A stretch of DNA of 64,000 nt from NCBI RefSeq assembly GCF_010365285.1, contig NZ_CP048288.1:164842-228841 (forward strand). Direction: 5' to 3'. The stretch comes from Paenibacillus rhizovicinus (GTDB lineage: Bacteria; Bacillota; Bacilli; Paenibacillales; Paenibacillaceae). Every line of letters begins with the position of its first letter. Positions within the stretch are counted from its first letter, which is position 1. Shown piece by piece: positions 46,953 to 56,526 of the stretch. The translations under genes and the position numbers were made by a program. The notes beneath the pieces are model-generated. The model made no database searches. It saw nothing but the letters and a program-made list of their open reading frames with translations, and was not told the DNA's origin.

Positions 46953-48920
46953 TCACCTCGCTCTGACTTCGATCAGATTTATTTTCGGAGAGATATGCGG
47001 GACGTTCTCCTCCCGCTTCAACATCGCTCGCAGCACCACTTGATTGTTCTGTGCCTCGCTGTCTTCGACTTCATAAGAAAGCTGGAAGATGCAGCTCTTG
47101 GGCAAATAATTTAACACGACCTGCTGCTCGTAGATGGCGAAACAGTCCCGGCTGTTCGGAGAGATGTTGTAATACAGCGTGTGAGCATCCACGAGCTTGA
47201 GCGGCTCTTTATCAGCTCGCACCCTCTTCTCCAGTGCAAGGTTGAACTTGCCGAGGTAGGTTTCATTCGGCAGCTCTGTCTCGATAAAATCCTGGCGCAT
47301 CTGCATGTTGCCGAAATGATACAGCACCTGGATCTCGTTCCAGCCTGGTTCTAGGGTAATTGTGACTTCCTCGTTGGAGGCGACAAGCCGTTTCTGATTG
47401 ACGTATACGGCGAAGGCACCCATCCGCTTCTTCGGTCCATTCTCCTGGCTCTTTAGAATGGCCAATGACATCGGCACGACTCGTGTCTCGTCGCTTTGAA
47501 TACACGTCGTGAACCGATAAAAGTTGTCCGTGCTGCCGCCGCCGTCCCGCTTGAGACTTAGTGTATTGCTGATCGCCAAGTAATCGATCCGCACCGCCTC
47601 TGGCCGGTTATCGTACTGATCCTTCCACGAACCATTCAACGGCATCGTGCCGTCAAACTTCACATACGTCCTCTCCCGGCGCCACTGATTGATTCCTCGC
47701 ATCAGCACTTGGTTGCGCATCTCCTCGAAGTCATGCGGCAACGTGCCGTCGCCATCGTCTTTGATCAGGCGGAACACCTGCATACCGTTCTTGATCTCGA
47801 GCGTCGGCTCCGCTTTGGCCATCTCCACGAACTTGGTCGGCCGAGCCGAGAACTCCACGACCTTGGCATACTTCGGCGTGGTCTCATCCAGCGAGCTGAT
47901 CGGAAACCAGAGCAGCGTGTCCAGATCCTTGCTCTCGTCATAGGAGGCTACTTCGTAATCGACCTCCGTACCATGCGGGATCTCATGGCCGGCCTTGATG
48001 GACACCTGATTAATGTTGGGCGTATCGAATACGATCGGTGTCGTGTAGAGGATACCCTCGCTCACATAATCCTTCTTGCTGGCTGTAATATTCTTGGCTC
48101 CGAAATAATACTGGTACACACCGCCGCTGTAATCGTCGTGATCCTTTTTCTCGAAGCTAAAGCGAATACCCTTTACTGTAATCTTGGAGAAGCTCCATAC
48201 CGATTTATCAACGACTTTCCGTTTGTCCTTCTCGCCTGGGATTGGGGAGAACGTGAGACCGTCATACGTATATTCCAGCTGCATGAAGACTGGCTTCACG
48301 CTGTGGGCGACATACACCACCTCGTTGATCTCTTCTTCTTGTGGGAACACCACAATCAGCTCTGCCTGGATCGTTGTTGGCGCATCGACTTTGACGACCT
48401 GCCACCAGGCAGAATTGATGTCATCATCAAACGCATTGTTAATAGTCTCGAGGGCGGCATGAACCACGTTTGCCGTAAGCGAATTAAACTTGGCTTGGGA
48501 TCCATTCAGAAGAACTTTATTACTGTTGCGTTCATTCTCCCGCAGCGTCACTTGACGATCCTTCAAGTTGATATAAGCTGTTGTACGTTGGCCATTTACG
48601 GAGGACATGTCATAGAAATTCAGAATGTTGGCGTCCACATACCCCGCTCCGTTTTGGGAAACAAGCAGGAGTTGATCAACCTTTTTTGAGATACCAGCTA
48701 GGAGGTTCCACATCTTCTGCCGCTCCGTATCCGCAAAGGTGAAGTCGGACATAATTCGGGTGGTCTGCTGAATCGTCGCTTCATAGGCGTCGGAGATGTC
48801 TTGATGAATGAGCCTAATATCGCTGTTATACAAATCGGTGTCGGACTTTTGCCTGCGAAACAATTTCGTAGCTTTGAAACCGGGAGCTCCAGGGACATTG
48901 CCCCCGGAGCCATTGGCCAA
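46953..48920 (-). CDS. Tail/baseplate paralogue, main frame (N-terminus apparently frameshifted)
   Basis: Encodes up to 655 residues. The pattern INNAFDDDINSAWWQVV then IQAELIVVFPQEEEINEVVY places it in the discoidin-like paralogue set; the C-terminal half adds further beta domains. The apparent TTG start at 48920 has no ribosome site. The frame encoded at 48826-49023 matches the missing N-terminus, so the gene probably begins at 49023 and is broken by one base in the G5 run at 48901-48905. Confidence 0.7.
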   Translation of the reverse strand: MANGSGGNVPGAPGFKATKLFRRQKSDTDLYNSDIRLIHQDISDAYEATIQQTTRIMSDFTFADTERQKMWNLLAGISKKVDQLLLVSQNGAGYVDANILNFYDMSSVNGQRTTAYINLKDRQVTLRENERNSNKVLLNGSQAKFNSLTANVVHAALETINNAFDDDINSAWWQVVKVDAPTTIQAELIVVFPQEEEINEVVYVAHSVKPVFMQLEYTYDGLTFSPIPGEKDKRKVVDKSVWSFSKITVKGIRFSFEKKDHDDYSGGVYQYYFGAKNITASKKDYVSEGILYTTPIVFDTPNINQVSIKAGHEIPHGTEVDYEVASYDESKDLDTLLWFPISSLDETTPKYAKVVEFSARPTKFVEMAKAEPTLEIKNGMQVFRLIKDDGDGTLPHDFEEMRNQVLMRGINQWRRERTYVKFDGTMPLNGSWKDQYDNRPEAVRIDYLAISNTLSLKRDGGGSTDNFYRFTTCIQSDETRVVPMSLAILKSQENGPKKRMGAFAVYVNQKRLVASNEEVTITLEPGWNEIQVLYHFGNMQMRQDFIETELPNETYLGKFNLALEKRVRADKEPLKLVDAHTLYYNISPNSRDCFAIYEQQVVLNYLPKSCIFQLSYEVEDSEAQNNQVVLRAMLKREENVPHISPKINLIEVRAR

Positions 48921-49023
48921 AGTGATACGTAATGGTTTGCAGCGTCGGATATTTGCCTTCCAGCAAATAATATTTCACGATCTTTTCGATCGCCCGTGTA
49001 ACTTGGATCTGCCTGATTCCCAT
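48826..49023 (-). CDS. N-terminal part of the tail paralogue in another frame
   Basis: Encodes 65 residues beginning MGIRQIQVTRAIEKIVKYYL. The stretch LLEGKYPTLQTITYHFGQWL resembles the N-terminus of the paralogue at 53.7-56.2 kb (IKSETELAAELERLLKG). If one G is removed from the G5 run at 48901-48905, WLRG joins directly to NVPGAPGFKATKLF in the longer frame. So this is more likely the start of that gene than a separate one. Confidence 0.65.
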   Translation of the reverse strand: MGIRQIQVTRAIEKIVKYYLLEGKYPTLQTITYHFGQWLRGQCPWSSRFQSYEIVSQAKVRHRFV

Positions 49024-49042
49024 TGAATATCACCCGCTTCTT

Positions 49043-49411
49043 TTATACTGGACAGAGAACTTTATAGCTCCATGCTGTTGAGCCTGAACCGATGACAACG
49101 ACTTTAATGAAATCGACGCCGTTATACGGATTGTAGTAGAATGACAAACTATTTGTTCCGGATACCGGTCCACCGGTTTGCGCCACTAGCATATCTTGAT
49201 AGTACACTTGCATTTCATCTGGAACTGTTTGCATGTTGTAGTCGATCACGACATTGCCTGGCGTACCTCCAAGCTTATGGAAGTTGGTTGTCGTACCAGC
49301 GCCCCCGGATTGCGATTGTACACCGCATGCGTATACATTGCCGTCGCTGGAGCACGTAATAATGTTGACCTGCTTTGTGGTGCTCGCCGTCGTTCCGCCA
49401 ACCATTGTCAC
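49043..49411 (-). CDS. C-terminal part of the large Ig-like structural protein (frameshifted)
   Basis: Encodes 122 residues. The start (FEVTMVGGTTASTTKQVNI) aligns with the end of an Ig-like repeat in the upstream 814-residue protein (LTATVEDMEGRTDMATTTI). Two one-base changes, one more G at 49481-49483 and one fewer A at 49415-49420 (plus strand), would fuse it to that protein. Its own start has no ribosome site. Its C-terminus is beta-rich and ends SYKVLCPV. Confidence 0.65.
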   Translation of the reverse strand: MTMVGGTTASTTKQVNIITCSSDGNVYACGVQSQSGGAGTTTNFHKLGGTPGNVVIDYNMQTVPDEMQVYYQDMLVAQTGGPVSGTNSLSFYYNPYNGVDFIKVVVIGSGSTAWSYKVLCPV

Positions 49412-49477
49412 TTCAAAAAATGAAGGTGTACATGCCCGGAGAGAGCGTGTCCTTGGAGATGGTAGTCGAGAATGACC

Positions 49478-51922
49478 TTACCCGAATGCACCATTGCCGG
49501 TGTACCAAACATGCCCAGTAGTATCGCTGATCTTCACGGTGCTAACACCTCGGCTATCCCCACCGATAACATTCATACCAACAGCCAAATCCTTATTGCT
49601 GCACTCTATGCCAGAGACAACAGCATCTATGGTTGGTGGCGGCGTGCATTGACGGAAGATGGTCGTCGTCGCCATATCCGTTCGCCCCTCCATGTCCTCA
49701 ACAGTAGCCGTCAGCGTGATCGTTTGACCGCCCGTATAGGTATTGGCTGGCACAGTGATACTGTAGCTGCCGGTCGTTGTTGAACCATTGACGTTTTGCT
49801 GCGTCCATGTCCGGCCAAGATTATCTACGACCTTATAAGATTTAATGCGACGCTGCGCACTGACTGATCCGCTAAACGTCCAACTGACGTCATTACACGT
49901 ATCGATTAAAGTGCTGATCGTAATATCCGGCGAACAATTCATGAGCGTAAATTCCATAATTGGTTTGTTCGGTGTCGATACGACAGTTGGACTCACCTGA
50001 TCGCTGTTGTTCGTTGCCCATCCCGTTACACGATAGTCGCCCGGCTGCAGAGAGCTCGTGTTGATCGTAAAGTTGAAATCAATCCGTTTTTGGCCAGTGC
50101 CTATGATACGGTACGGCGACATATCGATTAGATCGCCGGTGAAGAAGAACTTCACTTCTTTTAGGCCATCAAAGTCCTCTGCGTATCCCTTCACTTGAAT
50201 AGCGTCCATGATGCAGGCCTGAATATGGCTGAACGGGAATGGCTCGATGTAAACGTGGGGCACATTCGGCGGATTGGCCGGATCAATACCGATGTCGTCA
50301 TCGTTTTGTTTGGAGTCATCAATCGGACAATGGTTGTTCGTGAACTCCTCCATGAACTTGAAGGCCACGTAATCGTTGACGTTCATCATGCTTGGCGCAT
50401 TCGCATAGTTTCCGGCTTTGATCTCGCTGATCCATGGGCAGTTCACGATTTCCTTTGGCTCACCAACCATGAGCTCGTAATGACGAGTACCCTCTGTTGC
50501 AAAGGCTACTTCTTGGGACCATGCCTCTTTTGAATTGCCATAGTAATCGGAGAACTTGATCGCCACGCCGGTGACGTGTGCGTTATAAGAGCCGGCGCCT
50601 TCTTTTAACTGCTTTACCATAACAGTTACACCATTGAACATATCCGACCAGCCAATCATCATCTTCACGTCGCCCATCATGACGGGCGTGCTGCCGAGCC
50701 CATCCATAGGAATTACAGCCCGCTCCAGCTTGTCGGTATTCGGATCATAAAATTGTACGATGATTCCGTCCCATAGAAGACAATCTCGCTGCGGGCCATT
50801 ATCCGGATCGTATGGTTCGACTGGAGGGTCTGTTAGATCCAAATCCTTCGTGTGATCTCCGGGCTTGAAATCATGCGAGATTAGACAATGTTTGCTCGTA
50901 AAGTCAGCATCGAATGTGAAGATCACGTAGTCGTTCTGTGCGCCGATCGCCGGTGCAGTGGAGAAGTCTCCATTCTGTGCTGCCGTAATCCAGACACTTG
51001 GGTTTTTCGAAGATGGCTCGCCGAGCATCGCCCCGACGTTTTTGGCGCCATTAGACTTGCTAGCCACGGCGGCGGCCCACGTCGTGATCTCCTTATCGTA
51101 ATTGTCCTTGTACACCACGCCAATCGAGGAGAGCTGAAATGCAGTGCCGCTGGAATCATAGCTTTCAGTCATCATGACAATGACGCCGTTGTTTGCTGCG
51201 TTCCATCCGAAGGTGACTTTATCCCCGTTCCCGTTATCCAATTCGTAAGGAAGCCAGTCATACGGAATGTCGATGGATTCCAGTGTTTTGGTGTCACGAT
51301 GGTAATATTGCACCAGCAGGGTGTCGAACAACATGCAGTCACGGACTTTGACCGGCGGCGGCGGTATCGTGCAGTCCTTCAGAGAAAGCACGTAGCTGTC
51401 AGTATCGACATTGCCTTTGCTGTCGTATCCTTTCACCTCAATGGAGATGGTTCCGCCCATCAGGTATTTATCGGTAGGGACCTTGAAGTTATAGGCCATC
51501 TCCGTTCTGTCGCCGACTCCCTTTTTCTCTTCGACCACTTCTCCGTTGATCAGAAGCACGACTTTGGTGATTCCAAATGGCCCGTCAACAACACCGGACA
51601 CGGGTAATTGATCGCCATGACAAAGGGACGCCAGTTTGTTTGTGATCCTCACGTTTAATTCCGGATGATCCGGATCTGGCTCATCTCCGTCATCATCGAC
51701 GGGTGGTGGCGTCTGCGGATGTTCATCTGGATCCGGCGGTGGCGGTGGATCTCCAGCCGACGGTGGTGATGGTGGGAAGTACGGTGGGTCGATCACCTCG
51801 TCGCCGTCTCCTGCGTCCTCGTATGCTCTGCGGCTGGAGGCCTGGCTGTCCGATGCCTCGCCCTGCAGATACGCCTTAATAGTGAATCCCTTTAAGATGG
51901 GTGATGTATATTTCTCACTCAC
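49478..51922 (-). CDS. Large structural protein with duplicated domain and Ig-like repeats
   Basis: Encodes 814 residues in this frame, probably about 955 when frameshifts are repaired. The Pro/Asp-rich hinge (DPPPPPDPDEHPQTPPPVDD) is followed by an Ig-like domain. Two copies of a roughly 155-residue domain come next, starting RDCMLFDTLLVQYYHRDTKT and RDCLLWDGIIVQFYDPNTDK. Further Ig-like repeats end the protein. Likely a fibre or adhesin on the tail. Confidence 0.72.
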   Translation of the reverse strand: MSEKYTSPILKGFTIKAYLQGEASDSQASSRRAYEDAGDGDEVIDPPYFPPSPPSAGDPPPPPDPDEHPQTPPPVDDDGDEPDPDHPELNVRITNKLASLCHGDQLPVSGVVDGPFGITKVVLLINGEVVEEKKGVGDRTEMAYNFKVPTDKYLMGGTISIEVKGYDSKGNVDTDSYVLSLKDCTIPPPPVKVRDCMLFDTLLVQYYHRDTKTLESIDIPYDWLPYELDNGNGDKVTFGWNAANNGVIVMMTESYDSSGTAFQLSSIGVVYKDNYDKEITTWAAAVASKSNGAKNVGAMLGEPSSKNPSVWITAAQNGDFSTAPAIGAQNDYVIFTFDADFTSKHCLISHDFKPGDHTKDLDLTDPPVEPYDPDNGPQRDCLLWDGIIVQFYDPNTDKLERAVIPMDGLGSTPVMMGDVKMMIGWSDMFNGVTVMVKQLKEGAGSYNAHVTGVAIKFSDYYGNSKEAWSQEVAFATEGTRHYELMVGEPKEIVNCPWISEIKAGNYANAPSMMNVNDYVAFKFMEEFTNNHCPIDDSKQNDDDIGIDPANPPNVPHVYIEPFPFSHIQACIMDAIQVKGYAEDFDGLKEVKFFFTGDLIDMSPYRIIGTGQKRIDFNFTINTSSLQPGDYRVTGWATNNSDQVSPTVVSTPNKPIMEFTLMNCSPDITISTLIDTCNDVSWTFSGSVSAQRRIKSYKVVDNLGRTWTQQNVNGSTTTGSYSITVPANTYTGGQTITLTATVEDMEGRTDMATTTIFRQCTPPPTIDAVVSGIECSNKDLAVGMNVIGGDSRGVSTVKISDTTGHVWYTGNGAFG

Positions 51923-53736
51923 GCCTCTCCCCCCGTTTCCGCCGGCCGTTCAAATAGCATTCGCATCCGGATACTGTACACCGGATATTCTGTTTCCAGA
52001 TACCCCGGCCGTGGGTTCGCCTGTTGCGACTGCTTCTCTACTTGCTGAATCGTGTAGATCTTTGGCGCCATCGCCTCGTCAGAGCTGCTCGCCATTTGCC
52101 GGCCCATTGGCGTAATGTCGTGCCAGGTCGCTCCATCATCAATTGATACCTGGTACTTGATGTACTGCGGCATTTCTTCTCTGACGTCGAGTGTGATTTT
52201 CTCGAGCGGCTGCTCAAAGTAGTACGGCTCCGTGACGATTTCACCAGTAGCTTCGTATTCGGTTGAGAAGATCTCGATGTCCCGGATCCCAATACAATAC
52301 CGCCATCCCTCAAATCGTTCGATGCCCATTTCGATGTTCTCGTCGTTCAAACTGTATTGCACGTTGGAGATGATGTTCTCCATTGATTGCGTCGTGCCGT
52401 CCGGCGTCTGCGGGCCATATGTAGCGTCTACAGAGGTGGGCGTCGCTTTAACCTGAACACCCAGATCCTGCAGCGCAATCTGCGGACCCTCGACTCGTGG
52501 CAAATGCGTCGGTGAATATTCCTTATTGATCGTGTCGAATACATAGTCCGGGCCGTTTTCGATCTGCCGCTTGGCCTCATAATAGATGTGGCCAATGTCC
52601 GTAAAGTATTTCTCCGGCTGCTCAAACAGGATCGTGATGACCTTCGCCGTGCGTGGCGAGAAATGGAACGTGTAGTCGGAATCGAGCTTGGCGCTGGTCA
52701 TCACTGATAATGGTGCGCTCGTGCCGTCCGAAACCAGGATATCTTTGACGATCGCCGTTTTGGCGCCATGGTTGGGCGGCGTGTACATATTCACATTGAT
52801 TTGGTTGATCAGCGATTCTTCAGCCAGGATAACCTGCAGATTCAGCTTCAGCACTCCGCCGTCAGGATCTCGGGCGAATCGAAGTGTCTGGTTCCCATTC
52901 ACTTGATAATCCCATCCGAGATTCTTGGCCACCGCTTGTTTGTCTTGCTCTCGCACATTGACGAGCTCGTATTCGAACCATGTGTTTGCGTCGCCATCCA
53001 GCACAACGCCATATGCACCATGGTTGTTCTTCTCGCCCACGAACCGGTATGTGTAATCGTTGTTCGTTAAGGAGCTGCCCGGTGACACGGTGATCTCATG
53101 ATTATTACCAGGGAAGCCATTGGACTCGCTGCCGATAATGAAATTCTTGTAGGTCTTGTTGCCGGGAACAATCGTAATCGTGGCTTCTTTGCCGACGCTT
53201 GACTGGCTTGTCTGGCCCAGTGTGACGGTGCCGTTCTCGATATGCGCTGGCGTCCCGCTGATCCGATCAAAATCAATCTTATCGTTATTGGCGAAGTCGT
53301 TACGGCAGAAAACGATCTGGCCGTTGACATTCAGGTTGGACGAGAGTAGCTCCAAATCCTTGAGCTTGTCGGCGATCTGGTCGAACTCGGCCTGGAGCAT
53401 GCTTTGCTGCACGACGTTATGATTGAAATCCGCATACAGTGCCCGGCCGATGATATCGACTTCTTGAAAGAGCAGATCCATATCCTGTTTAATCTCGCCC
53501 ATCATATTGTTGAAGTCGGCACTCCATGGGGGGCCGCCATCGACCGCATATCGAGGAATCATCATTGGCTGGCCGGCTGATACGAAGAAGTCCTGAAACG
53601 CCTTGAAGACTGTTTGAATCAGCTTGGTATCCGACTTGATCGTGCCATCATCGAACTTGGCCTTTGCCTGCTCGAACTGGAAACGGGCCTGCAGATAAAG
53701 CATCTGCGAGTTATTTTTAATCGGCTCATTAGACAT
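51919..53736 (-). CDS. Tail/baseplate paralogue
   Basis: Encodes 605 residues. ATG 53736 follows AGGAGGT. Helical N-terminus (NSQMLYLQARFQFEQAKAKF; MGEIKQDMDLLFQEVDIIGR), then the paralogue signature VLDGDANTWFEYELVN and LKLNLQVILAEESLINQINV, then beta domains with YFDIG-type and YQVSIDDGATWHDI segments. It overlaps both neighbours. Part of a set of at least four. Confidence 0.72.
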   Translation of the reverse strand: MSNEPIKNNSQMLYLQARFQFEQAKAKFDDGTIKSDTKLIQTVFKAFQDFFVSAGQPMMIPRYAVDGGPPWSADFNNMMGEIKQDMDLLFQEVDIIGRALYADFNHNVVQQSMLQAEFDQIADKLKDLELLSSNLNVNGQIVFCRNDFANNDKIDFDRISGTPAHIENGTVTLGQTSQSSVGKEATITIVPGNKTYKNFIIGSESNGFPGNNHEITVSPGSSLTNNDYTYRFVGEKNNHGAYGVVLDGDANTWFEYELVNVREQDKQAVAKNLGWDYQVNGNQTLRFARDPDGGVLKLNLQVILAEESLINQINVNMYTPPNHGAKTAIVKDILVSDGTSAPLSVMTSAKLDSDYTFHFSPRTAKVITILFEQPEKYFTDIGHIYYEAKRQIENGPDYVFDTINKEYSPTHLPRVEGPQIALQDLGVQVKATPTSVDATYGPQTPDGTTQSMENIISNVQYSLNDENIEMGIERFEGWRYCIGIRDIEIFSTEYEATGEIVTEPYYFEQPLEKITLDVREEMPQYIKYQVSIDDGATWHDITPMGRQMASSSDEAMAPKIYTIQQVEKQSQQANPRPGYLETEYPVYSIRMRMLFERPAETGGEA

Positions 53737-56182
53737 TGCGTACCTCCTGGTCATAGCTTTGGCAGCGGAGCGTGTAATTGTAAAGGGCCGGCGTAATGCT
53801 CTCATAACCGGCATGATTGCGGCGCAGGATGGCTTTAAGCCGAACGTCGGTTGTTAGGTAGTAATAGTCAACCGTTATATCTTTGAGCTCATCAACGGTC
53901 GGCGTGGTTGGGAAATAAATCTTGCTACCGATCTGAGCGAATACCTTCTCGCCGCTTGTCGCTTGTAACCGCTCCTTGTCATAAGTCCCGTTCGTGTAAT
54001 TGGTGATGTTCGTATACTCTACTCCGCCGACCCGCACGATGATCGGGTAGTACATGTCGGCAGCATTGAACTGGCTGCTGTCTTGGTTGTAGCGCTCGTT
54101 CTCCCCGTCGTAGCTGAAAACTTGCTCCCGGAAAATGTAAGGCGTATGCTTCAGCGTGACCGTGTAATTGGCATCGACCGCATCGAACGTTTCACCCGTC
54201 TCCCCATTGTCATTGATGTATTGCAACGGCTCAATGAGCGCCTGATCGATATCTACGAAGTAGGCGTCGTCGGATGGCTTGTAGCTTGCGGTATATGTGC
54301 TGGCCGGTGAATAGAAGTCTCTCAAAATGCCGATCTTCTTGCCGTCAACTGAGAGCTTATACATGAATGCTGGGAGTGGCTCGCCATTTCTCCGAATCGT
54401 TACTGTGTCGTTCGAGATAGCCTGGAAGCGGAAGCTAAATTGGATCGTGTCTTTCAGCTCTTCATACTCCTCACCCACGGTGTTGCCCATCAAGAGTTCG
54501 CCTTCGACATAGGCTTTGTTGGATGGCAGGATCGGTTTCCAGGATCCCGGATCCGGATTCTTGGTGTACCCCAGGTAGAATTCGATGTCCGTGATCGGCG
54601 CCTTGTCGCCCTGATCCATGTCAATTGTCTGATGCTTCTCCACTGTAGTCAGTGTGACTGTTTTCAGGTTGCTGGCCAGCGGCAGCGGCTTCGACACATA
54701 AATCGACTGCTGGTTGTAGCGGCGGCCGACGATGCTGATGTTGTAGGCGCCATATAGATAGGTGTATTTGGATACCGGCTGCCACTCGCTCGCCAACGTC
54801 CCTTCTGTCTCTGCCTGAGTCTTCTTCTGATTCGGCGCAATGGCTCGCAGTGCTAGCTGCATTGGGTTGGTATACTGGCCGGTCTTCACGACCTCCATGG
54901 CCTGCTTGGCGGCATCGAGCACGCCTTTTGCCTGTTCTCCCTTTTCCTTTGCCCAGTCCTGAAGAGCGGTGAGGTACCGACTCCATCCAGAGATTTCGTT
55001 TTTCTTGTCGAACTCAGCGATGGACTCGCCCGGCTGTTTGAAGTCCTGTGTCAGCTGCCGGTTGCCGGCGATCTTATCCCAGAGCTCAGCTTGATTGGCT
55101 TCATCCTTATTGACGATAAAGTTCTCTTTCGCATAGTTCTCTTGGCGAATCAACACTCGGAGCTTGGATATTTCTACAGAAGGAAATTGGAAGCTCATCT
55201 GTGTGTTGGACGTTTGGCTGCGCTGATATGGACTCTCGTGAACTGGTGTGACGAGCTCATACACGTTGCCGTCGTACACCGATGATTCGTAGCCGTGAAT
55301 ACTAACGATTTGCATCGGGAATCCACAGTATGGATCGAAGGTGATTTCTGAGACAGGCGTAACACCGTTCAGGGTAATTTCTAATTCACAAAGCGCTCCA
55401 GTGGTCGGTGTGTTCTTGTAGTCATGATTCCAGATATCGTCAATGTTGTGCTCAAGCGGTGCATCCGCCAAAATGACCTCCGCCCAGAAGCTTTCCTGCG
55501 AGCTGTCGATCGCATAATCAATCGTGTACTTCGGATTGCCGGCAACCATGCCGGTCCGGTTTTTCACTTCAATGCGAGCCAGCTTGGCGCCATAGGGATT
55601 CTTGAGCTGATCAATCGTCTGTGCTGAAGAGAGCTGCAACCGGTCCACCACCGTTTCGGCCATGTACTCCGGAGGTAAATAGTTGCCCTGGCGTTCTTTC
55701 TGCAGAAGCAGCAGCGCATCGCTGGACGTTTCTGTATACTGCGGCGCCTTGAACTGTTCATGAACACCGGATAGGAATCCATCCGTGTTGGACATGACCA
55801 GCTTGTGCCGCTCTAACCTGGAGTCCAGGGCAGCGATCTTCTTTTGAATATCGGCCAGCATGGAGCGAGTGAGCTGCTGGTTATCGGTCAAAAGACGGTC
55901 GAGCTGATCTGAAACATCAAAGAGTGTGGCCAGATCGAACTCAATCTCCTGCATATTGGCGTTATAGGATTCGGAGCTGGTCAGCTCGGATTGATTGCGG
56001 GGCGTGAACGTCGGTTTTCCGTCCCGCCGGTCCAGGCCCTTGAGCAGCCGCTCGAGTTCTGCAGCCAGCTCGGTTTCCGACTTGATAATACCTTGACGCT
56101 GGCGGCTTTCCAGTAGCTCCATCAATTTCTTTCGCTGCGTCTCCGGCATGGTTAAGAGAAAATCATTAAGGAACTTACCCAC
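53729..56182 (-). CDS. Tail/baseplate paralogue, largest of the set
   Basis: Encodes 817 residues from GTG 56182, with AGGTGA upstream. It has the complete N-terminus (ETQRKKLMELLESRQRQGI; MQEIEFDLATLFDVSDQLDR), then the signature IDSSQESFWAEVILADA and LCELEITLNGVTPVSEITFD. A helical insert (WAKEKGEQAKGVLDAAKQAM) and several beta domains follow. It serves as the best template for judging the frameshift in the 46.9-49.0 kb paralogue. Confidence 0.74.
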   Translation of the reverse strand: MGKFLNDFLLTMPETQRKKLMELLESRQRQGIIKSETELAAELERLLKGLDRRDGKPTFTPRNQSELTSSESYNANMQEIEFDLATLFDVSDQLDRLLTDNQQLTRSMLADIQKKIAALDSRLERHKLVMSNTDGFLSGVHEQFKAPQYTETSSDALLLLQKERQGNYLPPEYMAETVVDRLQLSSAQTIDQLKNPYGAKLARIEVKNRTGMVAGNPKYTIDYAIDSSQESFWAEVILADAPLEHNIDDIWNHDYKNTPTTGALCELEITLNGVTPVSEITFDPYCGFPMQIVSIHGYESSVYDGNVYELVTPVHESPYQRSQTSNTQMSFQFPSVEISKLRVLIRQENYAKENFIVNKDEANQAELWDKIAGNRQLTQDFKQPGESIAEFDKKNEISGWSRYLTALQDWAKEKGEQAKGVLDAAKQAMEVVKTGQYTNPMQLALRAIAPNQKKTQAETEGTLASEWQPVSKYTYLYGAYNISIVGRRYNQQSIYVSKPLPLASNLKTVTLTTVEKHQTIDMDQGDKAPITDIEFYLGYTKNPDPGSWKPILPSNKAYVEGELLMGNTVGEEYEELKDTIQFSFRFQAISNDTVTIRRNGEPLPAFMYKLSVDGKKIGILRDFYSPASTYTASYKPSDDAYFVDIDQALIEPLQYINDNGETGETFDAVDANYTVTLKHTPYIFREQVFSYDGENERYNQDSSQFNAADMYYPIIVRVGGVEYTNITNYTNGTYDKERLQATSGEKVFAQIGSKIYFPTTPTVDELKDITVDYYYLTTDVRLKAILRRNHAGYESITPALYNYTLRCQSYDQEVRNV

Positions 56183-56186
56183 GATG

Positions 56187-56483
56187 TCACCTGCTTTCTG
56201 TTCGTAATGATGCCGGCTTTGGCGGCGTCAGGCCTGGTGGCCAGCCATAATTCTGTTCTTCTTTCTCGTACTCGTTATAGCAAGACCCGCAGCAAGTATA
56301 TGTCCAGTCGCCGTTTCGCCGCTTTTGTGTGAACACATTTTTCCTGGTATTCACCCGAAACCAAACCTTGCACTTATCACATTTCCAATCACCGATCAGC
56401 CACCGAGCAATGTGATATAAAATCCAAGCAGGGATAATAATCCACCCGAACAAGATCCAAAATATTGGCATCCTAAAAATCAT
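56187..56483 (-). CDS. Membrane-anchored zinc-ribbon protein
   Basis: Encodes 98 residues. One or two N-terminal hydrophobic segments (IFWILFGWIIIPAWILYHIA), then CDKCKVWFRVNTRK and TYTCCGSCYNEYEKE, which form a zinc ribbon. The tail is Pro-rich. Unusual among the structural genes; it might organise virion parts at the membrane or act in lysis. No family recognised. Confidence 0.7.
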   Translation of the reverse strand: MIFRMPIFWILFGWIIIPAWILYHIARWLIGDWKCDKCKVWFRVNTRKNVFTQKRRNGDWTYTCCGSCYNEYEKEEQNYGWPPGLTPPKPASLRTESR

Positions 56484-56504
56484 GAGAACCCCTCCTATGT
56501 AGAG

Positions 56505-56522
56505 AGGCAGCCGAAGCTGCCT
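56505..56522 (-). other. Stable UUCG hairpin between genes
   Basis: On the minus strand AGGCAGC-TTCG-GCTGCCT is a 7-bp stem with a UUCG tetraloop. No T run follows, so it is not a classical terminator. It could act in mRNA stability or processing between the tail gene upstream and the small membrane gene. Confidence 0.6.
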
Positions 56523-56526
56523 GTGG

